Shown: positions 50,614 to 61,875 of the stretch, piece by piece
Layout of the letters: every line of letters starts with the position of its first letter
Position numbering within the stretch: the first letter of the stretch is position 1
Source: Microbacterium elymi
GTDB taxonomy: Bacteria > Actinomycetota > Actinomycetes > Actinomycetales > Microbacteriaceae
Direction of reading: 5' to 3'
DNA: 64,000 nucleotides
Assembly: GCF_021582895.2 (NCBI RefSeq)
Contig: NZ_CP091139.2
Span: 434,001 to 498,000, forward strand
Translations under genes and position numbers: made by a program
The notes under the pieces: model-generated
What the model saw: the letters and a program-made list of their open reading frames with translations, nothing else
What the model was told of the DNA's origin: nothing
Databases searched by the model: none

Positions 50614-52209
50614 TCACGAGCCGCGCAGCGCGCGCAGCGTCTGGATCGTGTCGGCGTCGGCCGGGCTCTTGTCCGGCCGGTACCCCTTGACCCGGGCGAA
50701 GCGCAACGCGATGCCGCCGGGGTACCGGGTCGAGCGCTGCACGCCGTCGATCGCGATCTCGACCACGGTGACCGGCTCGACGTACACGGTGGACGCGGTG
50801 CGTCGCGTCTCGATCTCGGCGAAGCGCGCCGTCTGCCAGCGCAGCGCTCGTCGGTGAGCCCCTTGAACGTCTTGCCCACCATCACGAACCCGTCCGGATC
50901 GCCGAACGCGCCGGCCGGGTCGCGGGCACCCAGGTGCAGGTTCGACAGCCAGCCGCGCCGCCGGCCGGATCCCCATTCGCAGGCCAGCACCACCAGGTCG
51001 TAGGTGAGCACCGGCTTGACCTTGATCCACGTCGCCCCGCGCCGCCCGGCGGCGTACGGCGCCTCGATCCCCTTGACCACGACGCCCTCGTGGCCGGCCG
51101 CCAGTGCGCGGGCCGACAGCCGCTGCGCGGCGTCCGGGTCGGCGGTGACGATCCCCGGGACCCGCAGACTTGCCCGGCCACACGCGCCAGTTCGGCCTGC
51201 CGCACATGCAGCGGCTCGTCGATGAGGTCACGTCCGTCCACGTGCAGGATGTCGAAGAACCACGGGCGCAGCGCCGGCGGGGCTGTGTCGATCCCCGCTG
51301 TGCCGATCCCCGCTGTGCCGATCCCCGCTGTGCCGATCCCCGCTGTGCCGATCCCGTCCGTGCCGAACCGGGCCATCGTGTCCTGGAACGGACGCGGCGC
51401 GCCGTCCTCGTCCAGGGTCAGCGTCTCGCCGTCGAGGATCACCGCATCCGCCGGCAGCGCCCGCACGGCGGCGACGATCTCGGGGACCCGATGGGTGACG
51501 TCGGCGAGGGTGCGGGTGTACACGCGCACGTCGTCGCCGCGCCGGTGCACCTGGATGCGGGCGCCGTCGAGCTTGTACTCCACGGATGCCGCACCGGTCG
51601 TCTCCAGCGCGGCGGCGACGGATGCCGCGGTCCCCGCGAGCATCGGCAGCACCGGGCGGCCCACCCGCAGGCCGACGGCGGCCAGATCGGCTCCGGTCAG
51701 GGCGAGCTGCGCGGTCTCGCCGAGATCGCCGGAGAGCATGGCCGCGCGCCGCACCAGTGCCGGGTCGGCATCTGCGGCGCGGGCGATCGCCTCCAGCAGC
51801 ACGCCCTGCAGGGCGCCCGTGCGCAGCTCCCCTGCAGCACGCGGGCCAGGAGGTCCCACTCCCGGGCCGTCGCGCGCTCCGCCAGCTCGTGCAGCAGGGC
51901 GGTCCGTCGCCCGGACGATCCTTCACCGGATGTCGCGGCCAGCTCCGCGAACACCGCATCGACGTCGGCGATGCCCACGGCCGCCGCATCCGCGTGCACG
52001 GTGGTCATCGCGGCGGTCATCGCGGCGAGCGCGCGCCAGCCCACGCCGAGCCGCCCCTGCCGCGGCGCCGCGGTCAGCAACCCGATCGCGGCCGGGATCT
52101 CCGCCGGCTCGACGCGGGCCAGCAGCGTCGCGAGCGCCTCGGTCTTCGCCCGGCGCGAAGAGGTGGCGGTGACCGCCTCGAGCGTGTCGACGACCTCAGC
52201 CAGCAGCAT
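50614..52209 (-). CDS. ATP-dependent DNA ligase (LigB-like)
   Basis: About 530 aa. The adenylation Lys lies in [15 protein letters not shown] (motif I, KLDGxR). Later come [14 protein letters not shown] (motif III region), [13 protein letters not shown] (motif IV) and [11 protein letters not shown] (motif V). The N-terminal DNA-binding domain is present, so this is the mycobacterial LigB-type repair ligase rather than LigD. Between motifs I and III a 15-bp repeat inserts a run of GIGTA units. Frame changes: the C run at 51829-51832 on plus (one base lost), about 51170, and about 50846 (CGGCTGC read as CGCTGC). Confidence 0.88.
51284..51358 (-). repeat. 15-bp minisatellite inside the DNA ligase gene
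   Basis: Five tandem 15-bp units on the plus strand (consensus TGTGCCGATCCCCGC). The middle three are identical, the first differs by one base and the last by two. In the ligase frame they encode repeated Gly-Ile-Gly-Thr-Ala. Confidence 0.95.
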
Positions 52210-52215
52210 CCCCGC

Positions 52216-52221
52216 ATTCTC
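52216..52221 (-). promoter_or_regulatory. -10 hexamer of the DNA ligase gene
   Basis: GAGAAT on the minus strand ends 6 nt before ATG 52209. Confidence 0.45.
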
Positions 52222-52268
52222 GCACCCACCGCCGACAGCCGGGGGAATGCGCACCCCGCGACGCATGG

Positions 52269-52274
52269 TTGAGT
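52269..52274 (+). promoter_or_regulatory. Possible -10 of the DHA2 transporter gene
   Basis: TTGAGT ends 6 nt before ATG 52281. The spacing supports that start over the GTG at 52273. Confidence 0.35.
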
Positions 52275-52280
52275 GGGCAT

Positions 52281-53692
52281 ATGGTCACTGAGGTCGGGCT
52301 TGCGCGGCGAACGCGGACAGATCCTGCTCTCGCTCATGCTGGCCGGCTTCCTGATCGCCATCGACTCGACGATCCTGGCCACCGCCGTGCCGACGATCGT
52401 GGCCGACCTGGGCGGATTCGGCCAGTTCCCCTGGCTATTCTCGATCTACCTGCTGGCCCAGGCCGCGTCGGTGCCGGTGTACGCGAAGCTGTGCGACACG
52501 TTCGGCCGCAAGCCGATGATGATCATCGGCATCCTGCTGTTCCTGGCCGGCTCGGTCGCCAGCGCTCTCGCCTGGAACATGACCGCCCTGATCGTGTTCC
52601 GCGCCGTCCAGGGTCTCGGCGCGGGCGCGATCACCCCGACGAGCATGACCATCGCCGGCGACATCTACACGGTGCGCGAACGCGCCACCGCCCAGGCGTA
52701 CCTGGCCAGCGTGTGGGCGATCTCGTCGGTGGCCGGGCCGACCCTGGGCGGCGTGTTCGCGCAGTTCCTGTCGTGGCGGTGGATCTTCTGGATCAACGTG
52801 CCGCTGTGCCTGCTGGCCCTGTTCATGCTGACCCGCAGCTACCACGAGCGATTCGAGCGGCACCGCCAGCGGATCGATGTGGCCGGGGCGGCGCTGCTCA
52901 CGGCCGCCCTGGTCCTGCTCGTGCTCGGCGTGCTGGAGGGCGGGCAGGGCTGGGCGTGGGCGAGCTGGCAGAGCATCGGATGCTTCGGTCTGGGCGGCGC
53001 GCTCCTTGTGGCGTTCGCCCTCGTCGAGCGGAGGGCGGCCGATCCCGTGCTCGCCCCATGGGTGCTGTCCAGCCGGGTCGTGGTCACCACGTCTCTGGCC
53101 GCCCTCGGCGTGGGCGCCGTGCTCATCGGCCTGACCTCGTTCGTCCCGACGTTCCTCCAGTCCACCGCCGGCGCGTCGCCGCTGCTGGCCGGGCTCGCGG
53201 TGGCGGCGCTGAGCCTAGGCTGGCCGATCAGCGGATCGCTGGCGGGCCGCTTCTATCTGCGCATCGGGTTCCGGTCCACCGCGGTGATCGGCAGCGTGCT
53301 GGCCGTGGGCGGCGCGCTGCCTGCTCGCGTTCGCCGCGACGCCGTCGCTCGTGCTCACCGCCGCAGCGTGCTTCGTGGTCGGACTCGGCCTGGGCCTGGT
53401 CGCCAATCCGTCGCTGATCGCCGCGCAGTCCTCGGTCGACCTGCGCCGTCGCGGCGTGGTCTCGGGCACGAACATGCTCGCCCGCTCGGTGGGCAGCTCG
53501 ATCGGCGTCGCCGTGTACGGCGCGATCGCCAACGCGGTCATCGCCACCGGCGGCGGGCCGCAGCATCCCTCCGCCATCCAGGCCGGGTCGGTGGCCGTCT
53601 TCATCGGCGTCGCCGCCTCTGCGGTGCTCCTGGTGGCGTGCACCGTGCTGATCCCGCACGTGCCGATCGCCGACGAGGGCCGGGGGCGCTAG
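52281..53692 (+). CDS. DHA2-family MFS multidrug exporter (14 helices)
   Basis: About 470 aa. It has LAGFLIAIDSTILATAVPTIVADLGG in helix 1 (motif D1 of DHA2), YAKLCDTFGRKPMMIIG in loop 2-3 (motif A) and SSVAGPTLGGVFAQFLSWRWIFWINVP in helix 5 (motif C), which marks drug:H+ antiporters. With ATG 52281 the frame changes at 52298-52303 (GCTTGC); one base removed gives MVTEVGLRGERGQILLS. A second change at 53319-53324 (GCCTGC) restores GALLLAFAATPSLVL. The 3' end overlaps the convergent TIGR01777 gene by 4 bp. Confidence 0.88.
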
Positions 53693-54663
53693 CGGCCCCG
53701 CCACACGTCGCGCAGCGCCTCTTCCAGCTCCGGGTGGGTGAACGCGAATCCGGCATCGGTGAGCCGCTGCGGGAGCACCCACCGGCTCTTCAGCACCAGT
53801 TCGGGTTCGGTGCGCAGCGCCCACATGGCCGGCTCCAGCACACACCGCGGGGCAGGCACCCCGATCGGCATCCCCACCACACGACGCAACGTCGCCATGA
53901 GCGTGCGGTCATCGGTCGGGTGCGGCGATGACAGATTGACCGGACCGGTGATCTGCGGGTGATCGCGCAGGAACCGTACCGCGCCGACGACATCGTCGAG
54001 GTGGATCCAGCTGAATCGCTGTCGCCCGCCCGAGCGGTGCCACGCCGCGCGTCCGTCACCGCTGGGCTGTGTGCCGATGCCGCGATAGCGCCGATGTGGG
54101 AACCATCGTCCGTCGAAGTGCGGGCCGCCCAGCCCGAGCCGGGCGAGCGTGAACAGGCGAGCGGTCGCCGGCCCGTCGCCCAGGACGATCGCCATCCGCA
54201 GCGCGACCCGCCGCGTGCCGGGCAGGTCGCCCGCGAACAGTTCCGCCTCCCAGTCGCGCGCGACGTCCACGGAGAAGCCCTCGCCGAGTTCGCCGCCGTC
54301 CTCGGTCTGGGCCCGGTCCAGCGCGTACCGATAGATCGTCGCGGTGCTCGCGTTCAGCCAGAGGCCGGGCGGGGCGGATGCCGCCGCCACCGCATCGCCG
54401 AGCATCCGCGTGGTCGCGACCCGCGACCGGTGGATCTCGTCCCGGTTCCGATCGGTGTACCGGCAGTCGACCGACTTGCCGGCGAGGTTCACCAGCACGG
54501 CCGCGCCGTCGACCGCTCGCCGCACGCCGTCGGCGTCGTCCCAGCGCGCGTCCGGGCCGGCGCGGCCGATGTGCCGCACCCGGTACCCGTCCGCGTGCAG
54601 AGCCTCGGTCAGCGCTCGTCCGACGAAGCCCGACCCGCCCGCGAGGGTGGCGACCGGGTTCAC
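53689..54663 (-). CDS. TIGR01777/YfcH-family NAD(P)-dependent epimerase
   Basis: 324 residues, intact. An extended SDR: the Rossmann motif is VATLAGGSGFVGRALTEALHADGY, then AVLVNLAGKSVDCRYTDRNRDEI and the active-site region LWLNASTATIYRYALDRAQTE. The C-terminal DUF1731 domain has PAPRCVLEPAMWALRTEPELVLKSRWVLPQRL. The family is linked to cell-division and envelope phenotypes in some bacteria, but the substrate is unknown. GTG 54663 overlaps the stop of the upstream LLM gene, completing a three-gene operon. Confidence 0.88.
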   Translation of the reverse strand: MNPVATLAGGSGFVGRALTEALHADGYRVRHIGRAGPDARWDDADGVRRAVDGAAVLVNLAGKSVDCRYTDRNRDEIHRSRVATTRMLGDAVAAASAPPGLWLNASTATIYRYALDRAQTEDGGELGEGFSVDVARDWEAELFAGDLPGTRRVALRMAIVLGDGPATARLFTLARLGLGGPHFDGRWFPHRRYRGIGTQPSGDGRAAWHRSGGRQRFSWIHLDDVVGAVRFLRDHPQITGPVNLSSPHPTDDRTLMATLRRVVGMPIGVPAPRCVLEPAMWALRTEPELVLKSRWVLPQRLTDAGFAFTHPELEEALRDVWRGR

Positions 54664-55515
54664 CCCCGCACCCGCCGCCCGACCTCCGCCGCCGCCGTGT
54701 AGTAGTCGGTCAGATCGGCGTCGTCGGTGGGCATGAGCACGACGTGGTCGACGCCGGCCGCCGCGAAGCGGCGCACTCCGGCGGCGATATCCTCGATCGA
54801 GCCTGCGAGCACCCGATCGGCGGCGTCGTCCGGCGCGTCGTCGCCGAAGTGGCCGACGGCGCGGGCTGCGGCATCCGTCCCGAAGGCGGCGACGACGTAG
54901 GCCACCACGTGCTGCACGGCGTTCGACGCGCGCACCGTCCGCACGGCCGTGGCCACCTCGTCGACGGTGTGCCCCATGTCCAGGACCGTGCCGTCGGCGA
55001 CCTCGCCGGCCAGTGCCAGGGTCCTCGGCCGTTCGGCGGCCGCGTAGACCCGGGGCGCCGCGGTCGGCGGCCAGTCAAGCCGCACCCGGTCGAGCGTCAC
55101 GTATCGTCCGTCGACGGTGACCTCGTCGCCGGCCAGCAGCGCGCGCAGCGCCGGGACGTACTCGCGCATCAGGGTGAGCGGCGACGCGACTCGGGCGCCG
55201 GCCTGGGCCATCCACGGCAGCACGCCGTGGCCGACCCCGGGCATGAGCCGGCCGGGGAACAGTCGCTCGATCGTCGCGATCTCCATCGCGGTGGCCGCGA
55301 CGTTGCGCAAGCGGCATGGGCGCGATGCCGATCCCGATGCGCAGGCGCGCGGTCCAGGCCAGGGCCGCGGATGCCGCGGCGAACGCCGAGGTGCGGAAGC
55401 AGTCCTCCCACACCCACAGCGCGTCGAGCCCCGCGTCCTCGGCGGCCAGCACCGCGGCGCGGAACGATTCGGGCGGATTCGGGTGGGGCGTGAAGATGGC
55501 GCCGACGCTCGTCAT
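54660..55515 (-). CDS. LLM-class flavin-dependent oxidoreductase (second of pair)
   Basis: About 284 aa of the bacterial luciferase-like fold. It has SVGAIFTPHPNPPESFRAAVLAAEDAGLDALWVWED, then LRIGIGIAPMPLRN and FPGRLMPGVGHGVLPWM, and the typical C-terminal end of helix-strand repeats. It uses FMN or F420; the sequence does not separate the two. The frame changes at 55307-55312 (GCAAGC on plus), repaired by one base to PLRNVAATAMEIATIE. ATG 55515 overlaps the stop of the upstream LLM gene (ATGA). Confidence 0.82.
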
Positions 55516-56276
55516 CCCCCCATCCTGCCCGCCATCTGCACGAACCGCAGGTAATCGGCGACATCGTCGCCGGCGGTCATCGCCCGCAGCACGACCTCGT
55601 CGACGGCGCGACGGTAGGCCGGCAGCGTCCCGCTGTCGGGCGTGAGCACGGTCTCGGCCGGGTCGACGCCGAGCCGTGCGAAGTTCGCGGCGTACTTCGG
55701 GAAGCGGGCGTAGCGCTTGCACCTCGGCGCGCAGCCGCGGCATCCCGCCCGGCTCCAGGGCCGTGCGGACGTAGAGCGCGACATGCGCAGCCCGGCGCAG
55801 CCAGGTGCGCCCTCGCCGTCTGCGCGGCGGCGTCCTGCGGGGTCAGCCAGCTCAGCAGCATCCCGTCGCCGGCCTCGGCCGCCAGCGCCCGCATCTTCGG
55901 GCCGAGCGCGCCGACGACGATCGGCGCATCCGTCCCCGCACGCAGGGCGTCGATGCCGTTGCGCATGGGCGCCAGGACCGGACCGGATGCCTGACCCGAG
56001 CCGATCCCCAGCATCAGCCGGCCCTCGGGCAGGCCGTCTGCCTTGGCCAGGATCTCCTCCGGGGTGCAAGCGGTCCAGCGGCACGACACCGGTGCCCAGC
56101 ATCAGCCGATCGGTGACCCGCGCGGCCGCCTGCAGCGCGGCCAGCGCGTCGCCGCCGGGGGTGTCGTTCACCCAGAGGGCAAAAAGGCCGGCACCCTCGG
56201 CCGCCGCGGCGATCTGTGCGATCGCCGCGGGGCCGAGGGTGCCGGCCACTCCGATGGACAGGGGTGCATCGCTCAT
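55512..56276 (-). CDS. LLM-class flavin-dependent oxidoreductase (first of pair)
   Basis: About 254 aa, another luciferase-like protein. It shows SIGVAGTLGPAAIAQIAAAAEGAGLFALWVNDTPGGDALAAL, then LPEGRLMLGIGSGQASG and PIVVGALGPKMRALAAEAGDGMLLSWLTPQDAA. Three frame changes occur, at 56066-56071 (GCAAGC on plus), about 55786 (extra base after GCTGC) and 55715-55720 (GCTTGC on plus), all consistent with one extra base. It is the first gene of a three-gene operon with the second LLM protein and the TIGR01777 epimerase. Cofactor and substrate are unknown. Confidence 0.8.
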   Translation of the reverse strand: MSDAPLSIGVAGTLGPAAIAQIAAAAEGAGLFALWVNDTPGGDALAALQAAARVTDRLMLGTGVVPLDRLHPGGDPGQGRRPARGPADAGDRLGSGIRSGPGAHAQRHRRPACGDGCADRRRRARPEDAGAGGRGRRRDAAELADPAGRRRADGEGAPGCAGLRMSRSTSARPWSRAGCRGCAPRCKRYARFPKYAANFARLGVDPAETVLTPDSGTLPAYRRAVDEVVLRAMTAGDDVADYLRFVQMAGRMGG

Positions 56277-56282
56277 GTCCCG

Positions 56283-56288
56283 AGTGTG
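56283..56288 (-). promoter_or_regulatory. Possible -10 of the LLM operon
   Basis: CACACT on the minus strand ends 6 nt before ATG 56276. Confidence 0.35.
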
Positions 56289-56310
56289 CCACGCACCTCC
56301 CCCGTGCGGG

Positions 56311-58863
<2,553 letters not shown>

Positions 58864-58879
58864 TCAGTACTCCTCGAAA

Positions 58880-58900
58880 CTTGAGTGTATGTGCATCAAG
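58880..58900. promoter_or_regulatory. HAIR-like HspR operator 1
   Basis: CTTGAGT-N7-CATCAAG, close to the HAIR consensus CTTGAGT-N7-ACTCAAG. It overlaps the 3' end of the -10 box of the ClpC-like gene. Confidence 0.6.
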
Positions 58901-58928
58901 TCTACGAACTTGAGCACGGTTGTATCAA
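58899..58928 (-). promoter_or_regulatory. Promoter of the ClpC-like gene
   Basis: On the minus strand a -35 TTGATA (58923-58928) and -10 TAGACT (58899-58904) are 18 bp apart. Both are overlapped by the HAIR-like repeats. A leader of about 30 nt with a ribosome site follows. Confidence 0.55.
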
Positions 58929-58929
58929 G
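58909..58929. promoter_or_regulatory. HAIR-like HspR operator 2
   Basis: CTTGAGC-N7-TATCAAG, covering the -35 box of the ClpC-like gene. Its centre is 29 bp from operator 1. Confidence 0.6.
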
Positions 58930-59032
58930 TTACAACGCGACGGTGCACCGGGTATTCCAGGTCGCGGGCAGCACGTCCGAGCATGTCGGAGCCCCCGCGT
59001 AGCGTCGGAGTCACACATTCGAAGGAGACCCC

Positions 59033-59401
59033 ATGGACTGGCGCATCGAGCTGATCTTCGTACCCGTGACCGACGTCGACCGCGCGAAGGAGTTCTACAC
59101 CCGGATCGGGTTCCACCCCGACCACGACCAGACGCCGTTCGACGGACTGCGGTTCGTGCAGATGACCCCGCCCGGGTCGGCGTGCTCGATCGCGTTCGGC
59201 ACGAACCTCGGCATCGATCTCGAGCCGGGGCGGCAGAACACCATCCAGGTGGTCGTTCCGGATGCCGACGAGGCGCTCGCGCACCTGCGTGCGGCCGGCG
59301 CCGAGGCCGAGGGAGTCGACGAGCAGGCGTGGGGCCGCTTCGTGACGTTCCGCGACCCCGACGGCAACCGCTGGACGCTGCAGCAGGTGCCGGCCCGGTA
59401 G
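59033..59401 (+). CDS. VOC-family (glyoxalase-like) protein
   Basis: 122 residues, intact. Two betaalphabetabetabeta modules are seen: WRIELIFVPVTDVDRAKEFYTRIGFHPDHDQ, then VVPDADEALAHLRAAGAEAEGVDEQ and the closing VTFRDPDGNRWTLQQVPAR, the common VOC C-terminal motif. Members bind metals or small ligands as isomerases, dioxygenases or resistance proteins; no specific activity can be assigned. A GAAGGAG Shine-Dalgarno sequence precedes the ATG. Its stop lies directly beside the stop of the convergent membrane protein gene. Confidence 0.87.
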   Translation: MDWRIELIFVPVTDVDRAKEFYTRIGFHPDHDQTPFDGLRFVQMTPPGSACSIAFGTNLGIDLEPGRQNTIQVVVPDADEALAHLRAAGAEAEGVDEQAWGRFVTFRDPDGNRWTLQQVPAR

Positions 59402-60268
59402 TCAGCGGGCGGGCACGGCTCGCGCCCGCAGCGACGGATCCACCTCGTCCCACTTCTGCACGGTCTGGGCGATCCAGAACACCGCGAACAGCACGACCAG
59501 ACCGGACTCCCCCACCAGGATCCAGGGCTGCCCGGTCTGGTCGGCGCCGGCGAGCCGGGCGATCATGACGATGCCGAGGTAGACGAGGAAGGCCGCCATC
59601 CCGATGGCGACGCCGGCGTACAGCGCGCGCCACCGATCCGCCGACGTGATCGCCGCGGTCACCGCGACCGCGGCGGTCAGGGCGAAGAAGGCGCCGGTGG
59701 CCACCAGGTGGCCGAGGCGCAGGAGGCTGTCGGGTGCCGTGAGCATCCAGCCGATCACGCCGATCGCGACGATCACCGCCACTGGGGCGGCCACGAGCAC
59801 GCCGGTCGACGCGGTGCGCTGCACGCGGGCCAGCACGAGCGCCAGCACCACGCCGAGGACGGCGATCACCGCGAAGGTCACGATGCCGTTGCGCACGTCG
59901 GGGGCGGCATCCGCCGGCACGCACGGCACCGACGATGAGCACTCCGGGTCGACGCCCGGGGCATCGCCGGCCTGGATCGGGGTGGGGATGATCGCGATCA
60001 GCGGGGCGAACAGCGCCGCCAGATCCAGCAGGATCTGCTCGAGGCTGTGACCGGACAGGGCCAGCAGCGCCAGCGCGATGGCGAACAGCACCCCGGTGAA
60101 CACCGTGCGCCCCGGCGTGTAGAACAGTGCGCTCAGGGAGGTCACCGCGCCGTCGGCCACCACGACGGCGACCAGGGATGCCGCCAGGGCCGCCACGGCG
60201 CCGACGATCGAGATCCGCAGATACCGGTAGGTGCGCTGGGTGGACGTGCTGGAGAGCTGCATATTCAC
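59402..60268 (-). CDS. Seven-to-eight-helix membrane protein of unknown function
   Basis: 288 residues, intact. Hydrophobic helices occur at about residues 20-42, 52-72, 80-96, 128-150, 158-178, 190-212, 217-238 and 245-265. Between helices 3 and 4 there is an extracytoplasmic loop with two Cys (DPECSSSVPCVPADAAPD) that could form a disulfide. The loop is followed by an ordinary helix bundle with no recognisable motif. It starts at GTG 60268 or ATG 60262, divergent from the TDT transporter gene. I do not recognise the family. Confidence 0.7.
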   Translation of the reverse strand: MNMQLSSTSTQRTYRYLRISIVGAVAALAASLVAVVVADGAVTSLSALFYTPGRTVFTGVLFAIALALLALSGHSLEQILLDLAALFAPLIAIIPTPIQAGDAPGVDPECSSSVPCVPADAAPDVRNGIVTFAVIAVLGVVLALVLARVQRTASTGVLVAAPVAVIVAIGVIGWMLTAPDSLLRLGHLVATGAFFALTAAVAVTAAITSADRWRALYAGVAIGMAAFLVYLGIVMIARLAGADQTGQPWILVGESGLVVLFAVFWIAQTVQKWDEVDPSLRARAVPAR

Positions 60269-60303
60269 GATCCTGCACCCCGCGGGCCGGATCCGCGGGG
60301 CGC

Positions 60304-60309
60304 TAGCCT
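60304..60309 (+). promoter_or_regulatory. -10 hexamer of the TDT transporter gene
   Basis: TAGCCT ends 6 nt before GTG 60316. Confidence 0.5.
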
Positions 60310-60315
60310 TGGGGC

Positions 60316-61414
60316 GTGTCCACGACGTCCACGCTGCTCGGCCGTGCCGACCGGAGCGTCGCGGAGCTGACCCCGGGGTACTTCGCGCTGGTCATGGCCA
60401 GTGGAATCGTCTCGGTCGGGATGCGCACGAACGGCTGGGTCGCGGCATCCGTCCTGCTCCTGGCCGTCGCCGCGATCGCGTACGTCGTCCTCATCGTGCT
60501 GAACATCGTGCGGACGGTGCGCCACCGCGCGAATCTGGCGGAGGACTTCGCCGACCCGGCCCGCGCGTTCGGGTTCTTCACATTCGTGGCCGCCACCTGC
60601 GTGCTGGGCAGCCGGCTCAGTCAGGAGGGCGGCTTCCACATCGTGTCGCTGGTGCTGCTGCTCGTGGCATCCATCGCGTGGATCATCCTCGGCTACACCG
60701 TGCCGTGGACGGCGGTGCTCGGCGACCGCAAGGCGCAAGCCGATCACCACCGCCAACGGCACCTGGTTCATCTGGGCGGTCGCCAGCCAATCGATCGCCG
60801 TGCTGGCGGCGACCCTCGAGGTCGAGCCCGAACTCGCTCCCGCGCGGCCGGCCCTGGCGCTGCTGGCCGTCTTCTCCTGGTCGGTGGGGACCTTCCTCTA
60901 CTGCGCGGTCGGGGTGTTCGTGGGGGTGCGGATGCTGACCGTGCCGTTCCGGCCCGCAGACCTCACGCCGCCGTACTGGGTCGCGATGGGCGCCACCGCC
61001 ATCACCGTCGTGGCGGGTGCGCGGATCGTGCAGATGGCGGATGCGCCGATGGTGGATGCCACGCGCGGCCTGATCGCGGGCGCCTCGGTGTTCTTCTGGG
61101 CGTTCGGGACCTGGCTGATCCCGCCGCTGGTGATCGCCGGCTGGTGGCGGCACGTGCGCCACCGCATCCCCTTCCGCTACGAGGCCACGCTGTGGAGCAT
61201 CGTCTTCCCGCTGGGGATGTACGGCGTGGGCTCGCAGTTCCTCGGCGACGTCGACCATCTGCCGATCGTGCACACGATCGGCTACGTCGAGATGTGGGTG
61301 GCGCTGGCGGCGTGGACCGGGACCTTCGTCTGGATGCTGGTCACCATCTGGCGCGACGTGCTGCGGCCGGTCAGGCCCGCCCGCCGGGCGGACCGATCAC
61401 CACCAGCGCGGTGA
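60316..61414 (+). CDS. TDT-family (TehA/Mae1/SLAC1-like) membrane transporter
   Basis: About 365 aa with ten helices. It opens RSVAELTPGYFALVMASGIVSVGM, the family start with PGYFA..MASGI, and has DFADPARAFGFFTFVAATCVLGSRL, TANGTWFIWAVASQSIAVLAATLE and EATLWSIVFPLGMYGVGSQFL. TDT members are anion channels or C4-dicarboxylate, tellurite or sulfite transporters; the ligand is not inferable here. The frame changes at 60735-60740 (GCAAGC); removing A gives RKAQPITTANGTWF. The 3' end overlaps the convergent DUF3817 gene by 44 bp. Confidence 0.87.
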
Positions 61415-61836
61415 ACAGCACCGCCACCGCGACGACGGCCAGGCCGCCCAGGAGCACCGGTCGGACCAGGAAGAAGCGCAGCGAGCCGGTCATGCCACGT
61501 GCTGTCGCGCGGATCGTCGGTGGCCTCCCGGCGCCAGTCGCCGGCCAGCCGCCCGGTGCGGTGCAGCCAGATCTCGGCCGGAATCGTCGCGTAGGGCACG
61601 ATCGCCGAGCCGATCGCGACGATCGTCGGCCACGCGCCCCAGCGGTTGTTCTTGGCGACCAGGATCGCGGTGGCGCCATAGCAGAGGAAGACGAACCCGT
61701 GGATGCCGCCGCCGATCAGCACGGCCACCGCCAGCCCGGCGGTCGCGCGCAGGATCAGACCGGTGATCAGAAGGGTCCACGTGATGGCTTCGGCGACGGC
61801 GAAGACACGGAAGAGTCGGGAGGGAGAGCGGAACAT
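61371..61836 (-). CDS. DUF3817 integral membrane protein
   Basis: About 154 aa. The first part, FRVFAVAEAITWTLLITGLILRATAG, then GGIHGFVFLCYGATAILVAKNNRWGAW and AIVPYATIPAEIWLHRTGRL, is the DUF3817 core of three helices. A fourth helix (LLGGLAVVAVAVLFTALVVIG) follows after a frame change near 61500, whose exact repair I cannot place. Function is unknown; in other bacteria the family often sits beside regulators. ATG 61836 is 6 nt from TACACT, and that promoter is buried in a MarR-type operator. Confidence 0.8.
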
Positions 61837-61838
61837 AC

Positions 61839-61875
61839 CTTCAGTGTAACTGAAGATCCTTCAGGGATTCTGAAG
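61839..61875. promoter_or_regulatory. Two tandem MarR-type operators over the DUF3817 promoter
   Basis: CTTCAG-N5-CTGAAG occurs twice, at 61839-61855 and 61859-61875, with centres exactly 20 bp apart. The first covers the DUF3817 -10 box TACACT (61843-61848). The second overlaps the stop codon of the adjacent marR gene. Confidence 0.7.

Noticed and set aside
51284..51358. Tandem 15-bp units considered as a CRISPR array or regulatory iterons
   Set aside because: There are no spacers between units, the period is 15 bp, and the units lie inside a coding frame of DNA ligase.
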